A stretch of 16,656 nt of DNA from an uncultured Blautia sp. (GTDB lineage Bacteria; Bacillota; Clostridia; Lachnospirales; Lachnospiraceae), in contig UQSX01000064.1 in the NCBI GenBank assembly GCA_900543715.1, positions 1-16,656 on the forward strand. The letters are read 5' to 3'. A model generated the notes under the pieces. That model was not told the origin of the DNA, did no database searches, and was given only the letters and a program-made list of their open reading frames with translations. Numbering within the stretch: the stretch's first letter is position 1; the number at the start of each line of letters is the position of its first letter. This document shows, piece after piece, positions 13,729 through 16,656 of this stretch. The translations under genes were made by a program, and so were the position numbers.

Positions 13729-15099
13729 ATGGCAAAGGGAAAGAAAACAGTTTTCTTCTGTCAGAACTGCGGCTATGAATCTCCCAAATGGATGGGGCAG
13801 TGTCCGGGATGCAGACAGTGGAATACTTTTGTAGAAGAGACTGTAACAACAGGAAATAAGGCTCTTCCTTCTCAGGGCCAGGGAAGTGCAGGCTCTAAAA
13901 ATGAGCCAGTGGCACTGACAAAGATTCAGGCAAGGGAAGACGACAGGATAAAAACAGAAATCGAAGAACTGGACCGGGTTTTAGGAGGAGGAATTGTCCA
14001 GGGGTCTATGGTTCTTGTAGGAGGAGATCCGGGTATTGGCAAATCTACTCTTCTTCTGCAGGTTTGCCGGCAGCTTTCCGGCAAAGGTCATAAGGTGCTG
14101 TATATTTCAGGGGAAGAATCTCTGCGGCAGATTAAACTGCGGGCAGAACGGATAGGGGAATTTAACGACCAGCTTCTTCTGCTGTGCGAGACAAATCTGG
14201 AGACCATCCGCAATACCATTGAAAAAGTGAAGCCTGAGGCGGTGGTGATCGATTCTATACAGACTATGTATAATGAGCAGGTTTCATCGGCACCGGGCAG
14301 TGTATCTCAGGTACGGGAATCTACAGGAATCCTTATGCAGATTGCCAAAGGGCTGGGGATTTCTGTATTTATCGTAGGTCATGTAACAAAAGACGGAAGT
14401 GTGGCAGGGCCCAGAGTATTAGAACATATGGTAGATACGGTGCTGTATTTTGAAGGAGACCGGCAGGTAGCCTACCGGATCCTGCGCAGTGTAAAAAATC
14501 GTTTTGGCTCTACTAACGAAATCGGCGTTTTTGAAATGCAGGATAAAGGTCTGGTTGAGGTGAAAAACCCTTCCCAGGCAATGCTCAACGGCAGGCCTAC
14601 AGATGCCTCAGGTTCTGTAGTAGTCTGCTCAATAGAAGGCACCCGTCCCATCCTTATTGAAATACAGGCATTGGTTACTAAAACAAATTTTGGGCTGCCG
14701 AGAAGGACTTCTGTGGGAATCGATTATAACAGAGTAAATCTTCTGATGGCTGTTCTGGAGAAAAGAGCAGGTCTGCATCTGGGGGACTGGGACGCCTATG
14801 TGAATCTGGCAGGAGGAATGAGACTGGGAGAGCCTGCCATAGATCTGGGAGTTGTAATGGCTATTGCATCCAGCTATAAAAATAAAGTAGTGGACGAGGG
14901 CCTGCTGATTTTCGGAGAAGTAGGATTGTCCGGAGAAATCCGGGGCGTAAGTATGGCTGAACAGAGAGTGCGGGAAGCAGAAAAGCTGGGCTTTACAGCC
15001 TGTTTGATGCCAAAGGCAAATTTAGACAGCATCCAGGGGAAATACCGGATACGCCTGATTGGGGCATCCAATATTAAAGAAGCTATGGAATATATTTGA
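13729..15099 (+). CDS. radA: DNA repair protein RadA
   Basis: RadA is a RecA-like ATPase that helps process recombination intermediates. The 456-residue protein has an N-terminal zinc finger C11, C14, C25, C28 (CQNCGYES...CPGC), Walker A GGDPGIGKST (98-107), Walker B VVID (172-175), the RadA-specific KNRFG motif (256-260), and a C-terminal Lon-like domain (about 280-456) with GGMRLGEPAIDLG (362-374). The start is ATG 13729, eight bases after GGAAAGGA (13713-13720), giving MAKGKKTVFFCQNCG and the family's usual length. An upstream in-frame extension to 13669 would add 20 unsupported residues. All key motifs are intact. Confidence 0.95.
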   Translation: MAKGKKTVFFCQNCGYESPKWMGQCPGCRQWNTFVEETVTTGNKALPSQGQGSAGSKNEPVALTKIQAREDDRIKTEIEELDRVLGGGIVQGSMVLVGGDPGIGKSTLLLQVCRQLSGKGHKVLYISGEESLRQIKLRAERIGEFNDQLLLLCETNLETIRNTIEKVKPEAVVIDSIQTMYNEQVSSAPGSVSQVRESTGILMQIAKGLGISVFIVGHVTKDGSVAGPRVLEHMVDTVLYFEGDRQVAYRILRSVKNRFGSTNEIGVFEMQDKGLVEVKNPSQAMLNGRPTDASGSVVVCSIEGTRPILIEIQALVTKTNFGLPRRTSVGIDYNRVNLLMAVLEKRAGLHLGDWDAYVNLAGGMRLGEPAIDLGVVMAIASSYKNKVVDEGLLIFGEVGLSGEIRGVSMAEQRVREAEKLGFTACLMPKANLDSIQGKYRIRLIGASNIKEAMEYI

Positions 15100-15149
15100 A
15101 TATAAAATAGAAAACTGACGGAAGAGAGATACTGAAAAGAAGGAAAAAA

Positions 15150-16433
15150 ATGAGAGCAATAAAGATAGTAAAACAAGGCATTAAGGGAATGTTTAGCCAA
15201 TATGCTGGACTTCGCAGAGAACTGTATGTGTTATTCTGGGGAAAGGCAGCTACGAATATGGGGGCTATGATATGGCCTATGCTGACACTGATCCTCAGCA
15301 ATAAGCTGGGACTGGAGGCAAAAGAGATTGCTGCAATAACTATCAGCCTGGGCGTGATACAGTTTCCCGTAAATCTTATAGGAGGAAAACTGGCGGACCA
15401 CTGTAATAAAAGAAACCTTATTATCTGCTGTGATCTGGTAACAGTAGTCTGCTATCTTTTAGCTGCCTGCTTTCCTGTTTCCATGCATCAGATTTTCTTG
15501 TTTTTTACAGCCAGTCTGTTTCAGACAGTGGAAAACCCTTCCTATGATGCTCTGGTAGCAGATCTGAGTTCTTCAAAAGACAGGGAGCGGGCTTACAGCC
15601 TGATTTATCTCGGACTGAATCTTGGGCTTATACTGGCACCGACTATTGGTGGAATGCTTTTTGAAAATCATTTGAATTTAGCTTTTGTGATAGATGGTTT
15701 AACAACCCTTTCTTCTACGATTTTGATTTTCCTTTTTATCAAGGACATTACCCCGGATAAATCCAACAAGAGTTCTGTATATGAAGAAGCAAAAGGAAAA
15801 AATTCTACATGGTCAATACTATGGAATCAGAAAATTATTCTTCTATTTTTTCTTGCCTGGGCTATCTATAACTTTATTTATGCACAGTTTAATTTTTTGA
15901 TACCTTTAAATCTGGAAGAATTATATGATGCACGAGGAGCTGTTTACTTTGGATTTCTCACCAGCCTTAACGGTCTGGTGGTGATCATAGGAACACCTCT
16001 GCTGACAAAATATACAAAGAATCTTCCTGATACAGCTAAGCTGATCGCCGGTACGTCCCTAGTGACGCTGGGACTGTCCATGTATGTTTTTATACAGGGG
16101 CTTATTCCTATGTATTATGTATCCATGATTATTTTTACAATAGGAGAGATTTTAAGTACACTGGGCACTTATCCATACATGACCAGGAGGGTACCTGCCT
16201 CACACAGGGGACGGATTTCTTCAGTGGCAAATATCTTTATAGGTGCTGCTTCCTATTATTCCCAATGGTATATCGGAAATCTGCTGGAAACTCAATCCAT
16301 GGTCACAGTATGGAAAATAATCACAAGTATTGGATTCGTGGGTATCCTGTTATACTGCATTCTAAGAAATATAGATAAAAGAACCTTTCCATTATTATAT
16401 AGAAAAACTGCAACAAGGGGACAGAGTATCTGA
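15150..16433 (+). CDS. Major facilitator superfamily transporter
   Basis: The 427-residue integral membrane protein has about 12 hydrophobic segments in two halves joined by a charged loop near residues 200-222 (DKSNKSSVYEEAKGKN). The MFS motif A appears in the first half as GGKLADHCNKRN (78-89). PSYDALVADL (130-139) and AYSLIYLGLNLGLILAPTIGG (148-168) resemble drug-efflux type MFS carriers (DHA1-like), so a proton-driven exporter is likely; the substrate cannot be told. AGAAGGAAA lies just before ATG 15150. It follows radA by 50 bases with no terminator between, so partial co-transcription is possible. Its base composition looks more AT-rich than radA and clpC, which could mean a separate origin or just the needs of membrane codons. 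Confidence 0.8.
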   Translation: MRAIKIVKQGIKGMFSQYAGLRRELYVLFWGKAATNMGAMIWPMLTLILSNKLGLEAKEIAAITISLGVIQFPVNLIGGKLADHCNKRNLIICCDLVTVVCYLLAACFPVSMHQIFLFFTASLFQTVENPSYDALVADLSSSKDRERAYSLIYLGLNLGLILAPTIGGMLFENHLNLAFVIDGLTTLSSTILIFLFIKDITPDKSNKSSVYEEAKGKNSTWSILWNQKIILLFFLAWAIYNFIYAQFNFLIPLNLEELYDARGAVYFGFLTSLNGLVVIIGTPLLTKYTKNLPDTAKLIAGTSLVTLGLSMYVFIQGLIPMYYVSMIIFTIGEILSTLGTYPYMTRRVPASHRGRISSVANIFIGAASYYSQWYIGNLLETQSMVTVWKIITSIGFVGILLYCILRNIDKRTFPLLYRKTATRGQSI

Positions 16434-16460
16434 TTTGTAGGGAATATCATTTAAAGGAAT

Positions 16461-16493
16461 GGCTCCGGAGGCTGACTATCTGCCGCTGGAGCC
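16461..16493. terminator. Hairpin after the MFS gene, weak terminator candidate
   Basis: GGCTCC (16461-16466) pairs with GGAGCC (16488-16493), with GGC (16470-16472) / GCC (16482-16484) inside. No T tract follows (AAATCGTT), so it may be a stabilising 3' end or a poor terminator. Confidence 0.4.
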
Positions 16494-16604
16494 AAATCGT
16501 TAAGATAACATCTGAGGAAAAAGTGGAAAATACAGAGATACAGGTGAAAGAAGAAAGGGATAGAACGGATGGAAAAGAAATTTGAAAAAATTGTAAAAAA
16601 CTTG

Positions 16605-16633
16605 TTGACAAAGGAAAAACACTGTGGTATTCT
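16605..16633 (+). promoter_or_regulatory. Very strong promoter at the window end
   Basis: A consensus TTGACA (16605-16610), a 17-base spacer, and TATTCT (16628-16633) with TG one base upstream (16625-16626, extended -10). An A-rich run at 16585-16600 upstream resembles an UP element. Transcription would start near 16640 with GCTGTCGGCGAGAGCGG, which is not a coding leader. Such promoters in Clostridia often drive rRNA or tRNA operons; the gene lies beyond the window. Confidence 0.7.
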
Positions 16634-16656
16634 AACATAGCTGTCGGCGAGAGCGG

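Noticed and set aside
16569..16640. 23-codon open frame starting MEKKFEKIVKNLL
   Set aside because: It overlaps the strong promoter and would stop at its start site; it is probably chance from the A-rich upstream element.

Overview
The window looks like a chromosomal stretch of a Clostridia bacterium, most likely Lachnospiraceae (Blautia/Ruminococcus/Dorea-like). The reasons are moderate GC with A-rich AGGAGG-type ribosome binding sites, TTGACA/TATAAT-type promoters, and the gene families present: a small DUF6142-like membrane protein, an M29 aminopeptidase with a long N-terminal extension, and clpC preceded by a GntR regulator. The assignment is inference from family resemblance; no search was run. 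All genes I support lie on the + strand.

Layout. Positions 1-460 hold the decayed 3' part of an XRE helix-turn-helix membrane protein, with a frameshift near 43-47 and an in-frame stop at 191-193. Positions 461-857 are non-coding, with a terminator-like hairpin and a good promoter. Next comes an HTH-Uma2 nuclease-fold fusion (858-1694), then pyrE (1788-2471) with its own promoter overlapping the upstream stop codon, and a 50-residue membrane peptide gene (2500-2652). After two GC-rich hairpins there is a tight four-gene run: vanZ-like, a DUF6142-like gene that appears frameshifted, an HD-domain phosphohydrolase, and an M29 aminopeptidase (2779-6214).

A purine biosynthesis cluster purE-purM-purN-purD (6287-9990) follows, driven by a near-consensus promoter that overlaps the preceding stop codon and closed by a strong terminator. 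These enzymes cover GAR synthetase (PurD), GAR transformylase (PurN), AIR synthetase (PurM) and N5-CAIR mutase (PurE); purF, purL, purC, purK, purB and purH are not in the window. With pyrE the window therefore serves both purine and pyrimidine synthesis. The purE-purM gap carries an exact 37-bp direct repeat, and the purM-purN gap carries a long hairpin.

The last third is a proteostasis and DNA-repair block: a YtrA-type GntR regulator with a CysCys pair, clpC, a conserved small acidic protein of unknown function with its own promoter and terminator-like hairpin, radA, and an MFS transporter. The window ends just downstream of a very strong promoter (16605-16633) that probably drives a stable-RNA operon outside the window.

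The most interesting points are the repeat island inside the pur cluster, the GntR-clpC pairing without ctsR/mcsA/mcsB in view, the HTH-Uma2 fusion with an operator-like inverted repeat flanking its promoter region, the single-base frameshift in the DUF6142-like gene, and the N-terminally extended aminopeptidase. I see no clear mobile element, CRISPR array or new defence system.
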